A DNA stretch of 64,000 bases from Apostichopus japonicus (lineage: Eukaryota > Echinodermata > Holothuroidea > Aspidochirotida > Stichopodidae). The notes beneath the pieces were generated by a model that was not told where the DNA came from, ran no database searches, and saw only the letters and a list, made by a program, of their open reading frames with translations. Location of the stretch: the NCBI RefSeq assembly GCF_037975245.1, contig NC_092583.1, positions 8,889,764 to 8,953,763 on the forward strand, given 5' to 3'. How positions within the stretch are numbered: the stretch's first letter is position 1; the number at the start of each line of letters is the position of its first letter. The translations under genes were made by a program, and so were the position numbers. Of this stretch, positions 13,501 to 23,291 are shown one piece after another.

Positions 13501-15971
13501 CTTTTTTTCATGTTAATAGAGTCTTATCCATGAAGAAATCTACCAGCAAAAGGGAACCATAATTCATGATCCTCTATCTTTTCAACTCAAATCTATGACT
13601 TCAACTTTACATCTTAGCACTAACTCCAGTACATCACAGTCTAATCCACATCCTAGAAAAGTGGTTAGTAATACTTGTAAAATATTCTTATTTATGTGTC
13701 GGCAAAATGCAAAGAATGCATCTAATTCCTGTTCCACAGGTAATTTGCATTTGTTGGAATTATAGTTCTATGCATATGTTGAGTGGTATGTATATGGTGT
13801 AAGCATATGTTGTTATACAAATAAACATCATGAATTTTAAAACTGTTTCCTTCTATCATCCCTATGATATGCAATGGATGAAAGGTCCCGGCTGCAGTTG
13901 TCTATACAGTTGATTTCATTATGGACTAGTCCTTCATTCCATCCTCATTGACTGTCCATGTATTAATTATATAAGTACTTTTTAATGTGTGTAACTGTTA
14001 TGGTCTCTTACTTGTCTTGCATGTTGTTGATAATACGAATAATCATTCTGTTCAAAGCTTATATGAGCTGAATAGAATATTAAGTTGATAGTTTATAGTC
14101 TTGTCTCAAGGCCAAAGCCTGGACAAATAAATTTACAACATCCATCAATCTCAATATGCCTCATTCCATTAGTTGGTCTTAAAGTACTTCAGTTCACCAT
14201 ATATGTTCCCACTGGGGGACATGTGTGCGGTCAAAGTTAAGCACACAACTATATTTACAAGTTACTTTGCATTTTCCAATGTATACACCTGGATAAAGAC
14301 TGGCAATTGAGGTTAATTCCTTACTCAATGCCAGATCGTTACTATCCAGTCGACCAGTATTGAGACCTGCATTCTTTAAATTGCAAGCCTGGTGCCCTAA
14401 TAAGTTTACCATCGTGCTCAAGGCTCTCAAAAGTTAAATTAAATAATAATTAATCATCTCTGTATTTTTCTCTCTTTAAGGATATTGCTATGGAAACCCT
14501 ATGGGTAAACAACAGACACAAGGTAGAATTCCATCTTCAGAATGAAGGGATCAAAGATACTGTCAATCTGGAAATAGAAGCAAGATATGGGATGTCCATG
14601 AAGAGTCTATTCCAGCTGGATATTCAGTTGCAGGTAACTTAATTTTGGTTTAAATTAACACACAGAAAAATTTAATACAATGAGTTTAACATTTTACTTT
14701 GGGATTTATCTCATCTACTGAGACTCCTTTTATACTTATTTATTTTTGTGTCTTTACCATTATTATATTCTCTAATTAAGTCATGTTTCCATTTTATTGA
14801 AATTTATACTTTTTTTGCCTAAATTAATGAAGTGATTTCCATAATAATGGTTTGAAATATCATGTGACAATTTTACACAAAGCAAAAATCCATATGACAA
14901 GCCGTCTTCATATCACAAATATAATACATACGAAATATCCTAAACAGTAAATACTAATTAGCATATCTTAACATTATCGCTTAAACCACTTTTTGATACA
15001 AACTGTCAATTTCAAGAGGTGCACAAACTAATTTTCTAAGAGAATCATCAAGCTTTTCCTCTTCATTTCCTCTTCACAGATTGACAAATTACTATATATT
15101 GACCAAATCACATCTCCATTCCAGCTCATCCTACCTGAATGTGAGTAATTAATTACGATATTTAAAAAGCACGTACTTAACTGTATGCTATATGTTAAGT
15201 GTTGATGTCTGCTTTACAATCCTTTCATGTGAGATTTATACATGTAATCTTACTTTTCATAAATCATTATTTACATACTGCCTATAATTCCTTACATATG
15301 AGATGTATACAACTAATCCTACTTTGCATTGAGGAGTCCTGGTGCAGTTGCCATGTCATAACTATCATCTATTTGCAATATTTGATATTAAGAAAACATC
15401 AGTTTTGACACCAAAGCAAAACACTTAAAGACTTGATATGTATATATACTATATTGAAGTCTCACTGCAGTAAAAATTAAAAATTCATGAAATTCAACAA
15501 CCTGTTTCAAAATATACATTTGTCTATTTTGTCAGTGTGTGTAAGAAACACATCACTGCTGTCTCACAATTCTGAATATTGTTTGCACGAAACAGGTTCT
15601 GCTGATTTTACTGTATGTAGAGTAATATATATTTAATATTAACAATTTCCTTTTCTTTCAACCTCACAGCCATCATCAACTCTTTTGATCAGCTAAAGCA
15701 GAACTTATCAGAACACCTTGATGTAGACCAATCTACCCTGCTGGCAAATATTTTCAAACTTCCTGAGGAAGGAATCTCTGATATCAAGAAGCACAAAACG
15801 CCAGGAATTTTTTTGTTAGAGAAGCTGACCAAAAAATCACTGATATCTCCCACAAACATCACAAAATTGGAAAATGCCCTAACAGAACAAGGCAATGAAG
15901 AATGTGCAAAACTTGTCAGAAAATTCAGAAGTAGAAATCCTGTAGTTCAAGCAACAATGTGCCCAGAATAA
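532..15971 (+). CDS. Large multi-exon coiled-coil / DED-like / ZU5 / UPA-like gene (3' part; 17 exons)
   Basis: Exons assigned from GT/AG borders and phase: 532-965, 1619-1756, 3251-3335, 5070-5393, 6366-6848, 7026-7252, 7687-7848, 8596-8700, 9426-9486, 10094-10410, 10767-10944, 11430-11753, 12621-12850, 13520-13663, 14481-14633, 15080-15140, 15670-15971. Every junction keeps phase; after the 2-nt partial codon the sum is 1,242 codons including the TAA stop. Domain order in window residues: coiled coil 1-190, linker to 218, DED-like 219-326, ZU5 about 370-485, UPA-like 488-672, DED-like 673-777, UBA-like 778-836, ZU5 837-944, UPA-like 945-1141, DED-like 1142-1241. The 5' end lies outside the window; from the copy at 60.7 kb it should be a DED-like exon. 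Known families suggest a cytoplasmic death/immune scaffold; the role is inferred. A frame disturbance in the first exon could make this copy defective. No transcript was seen, so exon borders are predictions. Confidence 0.75.
1619..1756 (+). CDS. Coiled-coil exon 2
   Basis: 46 codons, phase 0 to 0, acceptor CATAACAG and donor TTG|GTAAAG. It encodes a charged helix starting ELEEAKSSLRATKDELVKSQ, a continuation of the coiled coil. The paralogous exon 63020-63157 has the same length and is nearly identical. Confidence 0.8.
1774..2421. mobile_element. Non-autonomous DNA transposon, TA target site (copy 1)
   Basis: 648 bp bounded by TA at 1772-1773 and 2422-2423. The right end reads GATCTGGGAAAG; the left starts CTTTATCGGG, and the copy at 63175 starts CTTTCCCAGATCGGG, which gives the intact terminal inverted repeat. 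The interior is unusually rich in ACGGGT/ACCCGT words compared with the AT-rich flanks. No transposase is visible. The same element sits in the same intron of the downstream gene copy. TA duplication would fit a Tc1/mariner-like mobiliser, but that is inference. Confidence 0.65.
3251..3335 (+). CDS. Linker exon
   Basis: 85 nt, acceptor TTATTTGTAG, donor GCAG|GTAGGA, phase 0 to 1. It encodes an acidic, Ser/Thr-rich linker (TSSASVTAEETLLEEC and following) between the coiled coil and the first DED-like exon in this window. No domain recognised. Called from splice sites, open frame and matching phases on both sides. Confidence 0.55.
3336..5069. other. Intron; TA microsatellite at 4509-4592
   Basis: No exon or gene recognised. 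It contains a G-rich tract near 3490, a TA dinucleotide run and an ordinary AT-rich background. The microsatellite explains the Tyr/Ile-repeat open frames on both strands around 4360-4690. Confidence 0.6.
4509..4592. repeat. (TA)n microsatellite
   Basis: About 84 bp of nearly pure alternating TA with one interruption (TACATA), inside the intron. Confidence 0.95.
5070..5393 (+). CDS. DED-like exon (first in window)
   Basis: 324 nt, acceptor ACATTTCAG, donor CCAG|GTAAGA, phase 1 to 1. The pattern matches the other DED-like exons of this gene: helix, 'LFGLPPAETDML', 'PGITLINFMKTRNII', then 'NLQKGLVYF'. The C-terminal half resembles the death-effector helices in which 'LL..L...GLI....L..L...L' is typical. 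A death domain or another death-fold class is possible. Likely a homotypic protein-interaction module; the role is inferred from the family. Confidence 0.65.
5516..6150 (+). repeat. Intronic tandem repeat with AGGTCA half sites
   Basis: About five diverged units of 140-175 bp, each carrying a form of 'GGTCAAAGGTCATTTGGGG' and 'CACGATATCTCAAGAAGG'. Related units lie at 58.6-59.6 kb, with single fragments near 2995 and 62233. The unit at 5516-5528 reads AGGTCA-A-AGGTCA, a perfect DR1 arrangement of nuclear-receptor half sites. Confidence 0.75.
6366..6848 (+). CDS. ZU5 domain exon 1
   Basis: 483 nt, acceptor TTTTTAG, donor GAAG|GTAAAT, phase 1 to 1. An acidic linker is followed by a ZU5 core: 'GGTISVMGVHLTIPEDAL', 'TPLIKVEPEGLALNKPAQL' and 'IPHSAIIPE'. 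The GG..S..G..L.IP..AL start and the 'P.G..L.KP..L.IPH' segment are the family hallmarks seen in ankyrin, UNC5, ZO-1 and PIDD. ZU5 folds usually bind partner domains and, with UPA, control death-domain exposure. The following exons encode the UPA-like partner. Confidence 0.85.
7026..7252 (+). CDS. UPA-like exon a (module 1)
   Basis: 227 nt, acceptor CCATAG, donor AAG|GTGAGG, phase 1 to 0. It encodes 'TWTEEKSVEWKLDPEKISLD' and then 'FVNLVSQETEQKHIFRIVPF', resembling the start of UPA domains that follow ZU5 in UNC5/PIDD/ankyrin. The paralogous exon 12621-12850 has the same phase and nearly the same length. Confidence 0.7.
7687..7848 (+). CDS. UPA-like exon b (module 1)
   Basis: 54 codons, phase 0 to 0, acceptor TTTTAG, donor AAAG|GTTTGT. 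Beta-rich sequence (for example 'KLILGNYTTFQVTRTF'). Structural equivalent of exon 13520-13663. Confidence 0.6.
8596..8700 (+). CDS. UPA-like exon c (module 1)
   Basis: 35 codons, phase 0 to 0, acceptor CTCTCATCAG chosen because it is the only AG that keeps phase 0 in the open frame; donor AAAG|GTAAGT is strong. It encodes 'NNDGDTDMVDVKLIVSQHEK'. Equivalent of 14481-14633. Confidence 0.55.
9426..9486 (+). CDS. UPA-like exon d (module 1)
   Basis: 61 nt, phase 0 to 1, acceptor TTCTTCAG, donor CCAG|GTGAGT. It encodes 'VKNILLSPESRKILFRELHP'. Exon 15080-15140 has exactly the same length and phase. Confidence 0.65.
10094..10410 (+). CDS. DED-like exon (second in window)
   Basis: 317 nt, acceptor CACTTTCAG, donor AAATG|GTTTGT, phase 1 to 0. 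It encodes 'DKLRGDIAKLLDQQHCKQLG', 'FFGLKPAEKETI', 'ILMKILDERELIMPDRMIRL' and a charged tail. Same pattern as the exons at 5070 and 15670; the ILMKILDEREL segment is the best DED-like match in the gene. The Lys/Glu-rich tail leads into the UBA-like exon. Confidence 0.7.
10767..10944 (+). CDS. UBA-like exon
   Basis: 178 nt, acceptor TATGTCAG, donor CATG|GTAATG, phase 0 to 1. 'MLIEEGYKRLDVQRALKLSH' followed by 'GKLDLGRRIL' matches the UBA three-helix signature (L..EGY...D..RAL..S..K...A..IL), most like the CBL-type UBA. UBA folds usually bind ubiquitin or dimerise. Module 1 has no equivalent exon, so it was gained in module 2 or lost from module 1. No search was possible. Confidence 0.55.
11430..11753 (+). 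CDS. ZU5 domain exon 2
   Basis: 324 nt, acceptor CTCCTCCAG, donor AAAAG|GTCTGT, phase 1 to 1. It encodes 'FDQHGGEVVIAGVILRVPAG', 'LRLTPFVKFGPESLTFHKPV' and 'LIIPHCAFTT', the same ZU5 hallmarks as exon 6366-6848 but without the acidic N-terminal linker. Confidence 0.85.
12621..12850 (+). CDS. UPA-like exon a (module 2)
   Basis: 230 nt, acceptor GAATTTCAG, donor GAA|GTTAGT, phase 1 to 0. It encodes 'KSVKWSLERKHLSCSM' and 'PCLIGLHVPFVPKMRKRVCV', matching module 1 in position, phase and the 'K.V.W.L' opening. Confidence 0.65.
13520..13663 (+). CDS. UPA-like exon b (module 2)
   Basis: 48 codons, phase 0 to 0, acceptor GTTAATAG, donor GTG|GTTAGT. It encodes 'PLSFQLKSMTSTLHLSTNSS', beta-type then Ser/Thr-rich. 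Confidence 0.55.
14481..14633 (+). CDS. UPA-like exon c (module 2)
   Basis: 51 codons, phase 0 to 0, acceptor TCTCTTTAAG, donor CAG|GTAACT. It encodes 'TLWVNNRHKVEFHLQNEGIK' and a second strand-rich part. Confidence 0.6.
15080..15140 (+). CDS. UPA-like exon d (module 2)
   Basis: 61 nt, phase 0 to 1, acceptor CTTCACAG, donor GAAT|GTGAGT. It encodes 'IDKLLYIDQITSPFQLILPE'. Same length and phase as 9426-9486. Confidence 0.65.
15670..15971 (+). CDS. Terminal DED-like exon with stop
   Basis: 302 nt, acceptor CCTCACAG, phase 1, TAA at 15969-15971. It encodes 'LKQNLSEHLDVDQSTLLANI', 'FKLPEEGISDI', 'TPGIFLLEKLTKKSLI', 'NITKLENALTEQGNEECAKL'. The closing helix pair is a good DED-like match. This ends the protein. 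Confidence 0.75.
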
Positions 15972-16203
15972 TGACTGAAAACATGTTGTGGGTTATTGTA
16001 AGCAAATAATGATGAATATGAACATCATATCACCAGTGGAGCTGTACCCAGGAATTTATTCACTTGAGAGGGGGTGCGGAAGTCTGTGAGGCATTTTGTA
16101 CACAAACTGTTATTTACAATCAGAGCTTATAAGCACAGGACTATAAGTGAAATTACATCTGTAGGAGTTACATGAAATTTTCTCCTCTTTGTATAATATG
16201 ATC

Positions 16204-16205
<2 letters not shown>

Positions 16206-16274
<69 letters not shown>
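16206..16274. repeat. (TA)n microsatellite
   Basis: Pure TA run inside the predicted 3' UTR. Confidence 0.95.
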
Positions 16275-16275
<1 letters not shown>

Positions 16276-16910
16276 TCTATGTGACTACGTCCATATTGGT
16301 ATACTTGCCTTTAATAGGCAAACAATAACAAGTATCATATGCAACCATTTCAGTATGTGTGTGCGTGTAAGATGCCGTACTTTGTCAACATAATATCTCA
16401 ACCACATTATTAATGTTGACAATCCTGATACTATTGATGTATAGCTTCCCTATTGTGATTACAATGTTGTGAATGTTGTGGTGGCTCTCAAAGGTCATAT
16501 AAGTTCCAAATATGGCAAAATGTGAAATCGTTCTATATCAGAATAATAGTAACTTCGACAGAGTTTTAATATGGAAGGTCCATTGTTTGACACACTTGGA
16601 CTGATGTGTCAGTTTGTACATCAACCTGTTACTTAAAGATGATGTTTGACAATTCCCATCAAGATTGGCTACTTCTGAAAGGTATATTCGGTGGATCAAA
16701 CAATTCTAAGATAATTACTACTTCCTTTGGTCAAACCACATCCGAATAGCCTATCTTTGTGGAAAGATATGAATTTGTTAAATATGATCCTAGTAAGTTG
16801 TGAATGCATCTGGAATTAACAGAATGAATGTCATGATGGTAATTGAGCTGAATGTGTTCTGTTCTTCATAGTATCTATATCATGTATGTATAGAAGTATA
16901 AACAATCTTC

Positions 16911-16916
16911 AATAAA
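16911..16916 (+). terminator. Candidate polyadenylation signal
   Basis: AATAAA, the first canonical hexamer after the stop codon at 15971. A second lies near 17590. Confidence 0.45.
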
Positions 16917-16971
16917 AGCTGAGAGCTGATGAACTATCTGGCTTTCAAAGAAATGTACATATTAACATTAT

Positions 16972-18210
16972 TTTATTGACAATACATAAACAAACTCAGT
17001 AATCATTGATTATGAATGTATAGAGTTGGTATTACCTCTAAGTTTAAGGGTGATGGGAGGGGGACTATGCCATTACCAAATGTATCTCTGGATAAAGTGG
17101 AAGTAACAGATTCAAAATACATTACAACAGGACTCTCAATACTCATTTAAGTACAGAGATCAAATGGTTCTCATGAAGACCTTGATTATAGGTTTTACTT
17201 TGGCATACCTATTCGTTCATGACCCTTTTTTAAAAAAACCACAACCCTTCCATACGTATATACCTTTGTTGAACAGATTTTTTTGGGGGGCATTCCTATA
17301 GAAACTCGGGCAAACATTAACTCCTACACATGTATCAAGTAACTCTTCTATTCATTTAGTACTAGTTCTCTTGATGTGACCCAGCAAGTGGGATCTCAAC
17401 CTGTTAACGACAACTTTTACTCTCCTTTCAACGCGATATCTTATGTGCTTTGGTGATTTAAAAGTTTTTTTTTTTAAGAATGAATATTGATATTTATAAC
17501 TTTTTCATCCTTGACTTGTCGATATTTGGATAGTTTGGGATATATTTGACCACAGGCAGAACATGTATATAGAAACTGTATATAGAGAATAAAATTAATC
17601 TTCGCATTTTGCTGTTTTGTGATTATTTTTATGTGAACCGCACGGCCGTAGCCTGTGTGTAAGGGAGGGGGGTGGGGGCAAGAGGCAGCTGTTCCCCTGT
17701 GATGTCCACTTCCTTAATTAAAAAAAAGCCTACGATACACCCTTTACAATATCGTTCATTAGCTTTGCAAAAATCACACTTCCCTTGTTTTCATTTTCCG
17801 ATGTTTTCGTTGAGTTTTACACATGAATAATACTTATAAGTGTCGAGATGGGGTGGGCATTTCTTGACATCTGCATTGTATCATTAATTACTTTGAAGGA
17901 AAACAGTGTGGTGGTACAGCCAGGCCCGGGCAAATGGGTCTGCCACCCCCCTCCCCTCTTGCAGACTCCTGCTCCCACCCATCAGTGCCAATATTATGGG
18001 AAGACAATTTCACAAGTGACAAAATACACGATATTTGCAAAATCATTCACATCGACTTTGAATTCGAACAATCAGGAAATGACGTAATGACATAACGTAA
18101 GAGCAAGTACTACTTGAAGATGTACATGAAAGTAACTAACTGGTACGTACTTCAGTGAGGTGGGAGGGGGGGTGCATGAGGCATTGTGGCGTATACATTT
18201 TAACATGACC
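16972..18210. other. Intergenic, no gene recognised
   Basis: AT-rich with G-rich tracts near 17665 and 18165. The region 18040-18110 resembles 18715-18780 (shared 'AATCAGGAA.TGACGT' type sequence), suggesting an old dispersed repeat. Confidence 0.5.
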
Positions 18211-18553
18211 CAGTGGCGTAGGAAGGTACTTTTGAGGGGGGGGGGCTGAAGACTGACGGCCGGCCTGGGGGAGGGGTCTAAGGGAAGGGGGTGTCCCCCT
18301 CCCCTTTGGATTTTTTTGCATTTCCAGGTGGCCTCAGATGCAATTTGGTGCAATATAGCACACTTCAACACCCACTCCATTTTGTAAACTTGTATTTTCA
18401 CATGGCCTTAGATGCAATTTGGTGCTCCAAATGAGATATTTTGCTCATTTGGAAATGAAAAAGGGGTTTTCTGACTTGCGAACCGGGGGGGGGGGGCGGA
18501 ATGATACTTCCGCCCCCCACATTTTTCACTGCCCCCCGGTTACAACGCCCTTG
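18211..18553. mobile_element. Small hAT-like element with 8-bp TSD
   Basis: 343 bp flanked by perfect 8-bp direct repeats ACATGACC at 18203-18210 and 18554-18561. The ends are CAGTGGCGTAGG and (complement) CAAGGGCGTTGT, weakly inverted. The interior contains G/C homopolymer tracts. A diverged inverted copy lies at 49370-49704. 8-bp duplications and CA..GGCG ends fit hAT-type non-autonomous elements. No transposase. Confidence 0.75.
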
Positions 18554-18801
18554 ACATGACCCCATTTAGATGGTTATAAGTTATTTGTGTACTATTGGTT
18601 AAATTTATACAAGTGTCCGCTCAGTCGAACAAATAAAGGATCGATTTGGTTCACCAGATACCTCTGAGAACACCACGCCCGCCGTGGCGCCGTTACAACG
18701 CCATTCACGACGACATCATCGTTGGATCCGAACACTCAGGAAGTGACGTCACATGAAGTAAGAGCAATTACTCCTTTAAGTCCTATGGGAATGCATCTTA
18801 A

Positions 18802-18937
<136 letters not shown>

Positions 18938-18982
18938 TTTCTTCCTTTCTTGAACTTCTTGATATCTTGAACTTTCTTGAAC

Positions 18983-19141
<159 letters not shown>

Positions 19142-20554
19142 TGTGACGGTTAAAATGACACGTATAGGGTTATTTCCACTGGTCATAGACTAATTAGCAT
19201 AATATGCAAGGTGTTTGTAGCGTATTCAAGAGTAAATGCCAAACGTATTGTTAGGGAGCGAGGCGCGCTAAATAAAACAAAAAGTCTCTTACAAAGGAGG
19301 AATATTTGAAACACATGCCCCTAATTGCAAGCATTGCTTCCAGGTGGAATGAGCAAATGAAATAGAACACGAGGTTTAGAAACTTCACTTCACTCTGAGC
19401 ATCTAGGCAGAGTAGACGGCGGTTTTAGGCGTAAGCAAATAGGGCGTCGATCACAGTATAGTATATATGTCGTGGAGACAGGCCTAGGGTATATATTACC
19501 GGGAGAGGCTATAATTTTGTCTGGGTAGACGGTATACTTGTGTATTGATATTTGTTTGAGAGTACCCTTCACCGACCAAATGGAGAAACCTGCCCCATGC
19601 CGTGACTCAGAGGCTGTCTAAATCATTTCACGTAAGTGGGAATTTGTTTTAAGTGATTGACTAAGGAACATATGTTAATATATATTAATTTGGTAGTTTG
19701 TAGCTAATATTAAATGTCCTAATATTAGAAGTGTGTTTATAAGTAGTGTAGTATGGCTCAATGGTAAATGGGAATAACTCATATATGGAGTGAATTATAC
19801 TTAAAACTATAGTATATGACTGAGGGTTAATTTGAAATGCATTGTTTGAATATTAATTGCCGGAGAGACAAATCCGTTTTCGATTTGAAGGGTTGGGAAT
19901 TCGCTATATGATAATAATGTTAATTTCAGGGATAGTCCACTTTTATGACTGTATAACGATAATGTTGTCCTATTTAGAGCGGCTAGGGGGATTGAGTACA
20001 TGATGTAAACTATTCATTTTACTGACAAGAGGAAACATCATTGTATCAATTTTATTACAGTGTACCATTTCCTGGGAGACGAAACTCAGTGCTCCGTTTT
20101 GTTGTTAGGATACTGGGAACGTTAAGTCAGAGCCTGTTTAATTTAGAGAGGAGCCACGAGACGGAAGATCCGTGCGTATAGCAGCCAACGTTGAGGCCCT
20201 CCCTCCGTCTGTATATTGGGCGATAACATCATATATGGTTATACGCAAGAAAGCATTATTTAAAAGAGATATCGACTAACGACAGATTAGTTAATAAGAG
20301 AATTGTCGTGGAGAAAAAACCCGACTTCGTTAGTTAAAAGAAACATTTTCTGTTGAGTAAAAGAAGGGCACCAGTAAACGTTAAGATTTTGTTATGTAAA
20401 AGACAGTTAATCTAGCAAAGCAGCTTATGTGAATTGTAGTGTACAATAATAAATTTTCGTTATTTATAAGCATACTGTTACATTTCATCTTTTTTTTTTC
20501 ATAAGAGTTAAAAGAACCCGAGTGGGAATTTATTATTTGAATTTCCCACGTCAC

Positions 20555-20555
<1 letters not shown>
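19142..20555 (+). mobile_element. Probable solo LTR of an LTR retrotransposon
   Basis: 1,414 bp that starts TGTGACG and ends CGTCACA, a perfect 7-bp inverted terminal pair of the TG...CA type. Both flanks are TA microsatellite, with TATAT on each side (low information). An AATAAA-like signal lies near 20447, followed by a T-rich stretch, as expected near the R/U5 border when read on the plus strand. No gag/pol open frame inside. Best explained as the remnant of LTR-LTR recombination; superfamily not assignable. Confidence 0.7.

Positions 20556-20643
<88 letters not shown>
20556..20643. repeat. (TA)n microsatellite
   Basis: Continuation of the TA array after the solo LTR, with regular TACATA interruptions. 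Confidence 0.9.
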
Positions 20644-20647
<4 letters not shown>

Positions 20648-21377
20648 CGGCCTCGTCCGTATCAAACAACTTGGCATATTTACTGTATATGGCATACTAG
20701 AATCCGCGTCTCTGGAGTAAAAGTTACATTTCAGAACAGTTTCAATTTGAAGTCGAGAATAATTTAACACTCCTCAGACTCCTCGCTTCTCTTTTTGTCT
20801 GTTTAAGATGTATAGGAGTCATCAGATATTTGACTTCTCACTGAAAGTGAAGCATTACTGTATTTTTTTTTTGCCGTATAAGGAATATTTTGATTAGGTG
20901 AATAGTAAGGCTGCATATAAATTGGGATATTCCCGTCTGATTCTCCAATGGTTCTTTCTACATCCCTTATATCTCCTTAGAATCATTATTTCCTGTCTTT
21001 AAGTCATAATGAACATCAAAATCTTGCTTGAATTCTTGTTTAATCCAACTGTTACGGTTCCTTATCTATATTACGAAGACAAAAACTAAGTGCCATCGTA
21101 GAAATACGGCAAAGCAGTGTCACGAAACGAACGGCCAGATCAAACGAATACGCGTGCGTATAAGTGCAAGTTGGCTCCATCATTAAGTGTTCATTCATAC
21201 TTAGTAAAGATTCCTAAATCCTATTGGTCCATTCAGGTCAGCTGACCGTGGTTAATACTGTGAGTAACGCACGGTAAAATAACGGGGCATCACTTTAATA
21301 AATCTTTGGTTATATGTAACCAAAAATGTTTTGTTTTATGATTTTTCCCCCACACAAATGGTAGTGTATGAATGAAC
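20644..21377. other. Intergenic, no gene recognised
   Basis: No exon supported. Near 21255 it contains 'TGTGAGTAACGCACGGT', a single arm fragment of the foldback element that follows. Confidence 0.4.
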
Positions 21378-21546
21378 GGGGTTAATCAACCGTCTAGCGT
21401 GCGTTACTCACATGATTAATGCACTCCGGGTATTACTGCTATCGCTGGATGCACTCGGGCTCCGCCCTCGTGCATCGCTTGCATTATCCCCCGACGATCG
21501 TGTATTAATCCTGTGAGTAACGCACGCTAGACCGTTGATTAACCCC
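21378..21546. mobile_element. Nested palindrome (foldback/MITE-like)
   Basis: Left arm 21378-21420 and right arm 21504-21546 are near-perfect inverted copies ('GGGGTTAATCAAC' ... 'GTTGATTAACCCC', with 'GCGTGCGTTACTCACA' inside). The loop holds a second hairpin, GATGCACTCGGGC / GCCCTCGTGCATC, around 21448-21476. Fragments of the arm sequence occur near 21255. No coding capacity. Confidence 0.75.
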
Positions 21547-21799
21547 TTATTTACGAACGCGATGCAAGAAATAAAACTTGCGTACACAGGCGCGCGCGTG
21601 TACTCGCTTCACTTTGTTGTGTGCAAGACGTAAGAGTTATCAATCTAGCGCTTTTGGCGTTACGCAAATTCTTTGGGTTGTACATGATACCGTCGCTCCA
21701 TCCCAACCACTGATTAGGCTTTGCTACTTAAGGCATGTTATATGATGCCTTTAGTGCGTTCGAGCGCGCAAAAGTCAACGCTTTCTTCACGCAGGTTTA

Positions 21800-21963
21800 C
21801 TGACGTCACATAGGCATAAAACTAAGAGTATTGTATACCTTGACAACGGTATCCTTCAGTTCAATTTGCCTAGCATCACGAACACATAGTACTTGCTTTA
21901 CCTAGCGAATACAGCGATTTATTTCCAGAAACTGGAACCCACTGCTTCAAATTCATATTTCTG
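21800..21963 (+). promoter_or_regulatory. Possible 5' exon of the kinase gene
   Basis: A strong donor (TTTCTG|GTGAGT at 21963/21964) follows about 150 bp of less AT-rich sequence, upstream of the kinase start codon exon (acceptor at 23223). It could be the non-coding first exon, with a TATA-like CATAAAA near 21813. Inference only. Confidence 0.25.
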
Positions 21964-23223
21964 GTGAGTATACGTTCTCTTTAAATCAGTTTGATTAGCG
22001 TTTGCTTACAGAAAATAATAATATTTACTGTATTTGCAACGCATTGCTGCATTACATGCAGCTATAGTTTGGTGTAATGAATATTCCTTATAGTTATAAT
22101 TCTGAGCTTGCTATTCATTAAATTTGATATGGACACCCAGGGGCATAGCTAGACTTCATTCTTTCGGGTGTGGGGAGGGGGGGGGGTAAAAAATTTCCAG
22201 GGGCAGGCAGAACCTAATTCCTGGGAAAAATATTTATAAATAGTTTTTTTTTTGGGGGGGTGGGGTTTTCATCCCCACGCCTTGTGAATGGGTAAATGAT
22301 ATGAAACCAACTACATAAACGTCAGCACTTCGGGATAATGAGTTCATTGTTTCTTGAAGATGGTACTATATAGTCATTACCTGGTCGACGGTATATGCGG
22401 TATATTTCAACTCATTAATAAAACCATACATAGAAAATAGACATTTAGCCCTATGTCATAATTATATCATTGCAATATTGAATGATACAATTATTTAAAC
22501 AGTCCTTAGAAATCGTTAGTTTTATTACATTAATCTCCCTTCGAACAACATTATGTAGTTACAAATACTAGTATATCTAAAGAAAATATCCTGTAATAAT
22601 TTAATGGCAAGTTTACCCACACTACATCTTAGCCAAGTTAAGCTTATCCTAGCGTACATAGGTATACGCTTAGAAGGCCTATAGGCCTACATCAGCTCGA
22701 GGGTAACGTAACATGGCCTTGCATAGAAAAGCCAACAATCCGGACAAGTTTAACCTCTAGTTGTGGCATAACCATGTATTACCCACAAGTCGGTCTAACA
22801 TAGCACAGAATAGTATAGCATATCATAGCATCGTAATTTCAGTTCAGCTATATTAAACCTAACCTAGCATAGCATAACAGCTAACAATATGTTTACTTTG
22901 CATAACCTAACAACAACTTTGTCATTACTGGCCTTGTCTTTCCCGAGGTCTTGACTAGCTATCGCATATCGAAGAAAATGTAAGACTCAAATAGCCATCC
23001 TCATGACGTAAGGACTAAGATGTGGAATGTCCTCCATTCGACGCCTCAAATGCGACCCCTCACGAAATCAGTCTTCTGTTGCAAAGCAACAACCCATACT
23101 TTGTTTAGATTTTTGGTTCTCATGAAATACACACATGAAACACTCGCAATGTATATACAAGCTATCTATATATTTATATAACACACTTTTATGGTTGTAA
23201 ACTGTTTTTTTTTTAAATTTCAG
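21964..23223. other. Likely intron; degenerate repeats
   Basis: It contains a G-rich dispersed repeat starting near 22138 (CAGGGGCATAGCTAGAC, then poly-G at about 22180 and 22250) and short 'TAGCATA' words around 22800-22880. No exon supported. Confidence 0.4.
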
Positions 23224-23232
23224 TTGGTAACA

Positions 23233-23291
23233 ATGTTATCCAGACATATGAACGAATTCCAACACCACCAAACCCAACCGGCTCTTCATAG
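23233..23291 (+). CDS. Kinase gene exon 1 with start codon
   Basis: ATG at 23233, 59 nt, donor ATAG|GTAAAT, phase 2, joining 24217 exactly. Acceptor CAG ends at 23223, so a 5' UTR exon should lie upstream. The 19 residues are His/Gln-rich. Confidence 0.5.

Larger units (their letters stand above)
15972..16971 (+). other. 3' UTR and downstream of the ZU5/DED gene
   Basis: No further open frame. It contains the TA run at 16206-16274 and an AATAAA at 16911-16916 that would give a 3' UTR of about 0.95 kb. Confidence 0.5.
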
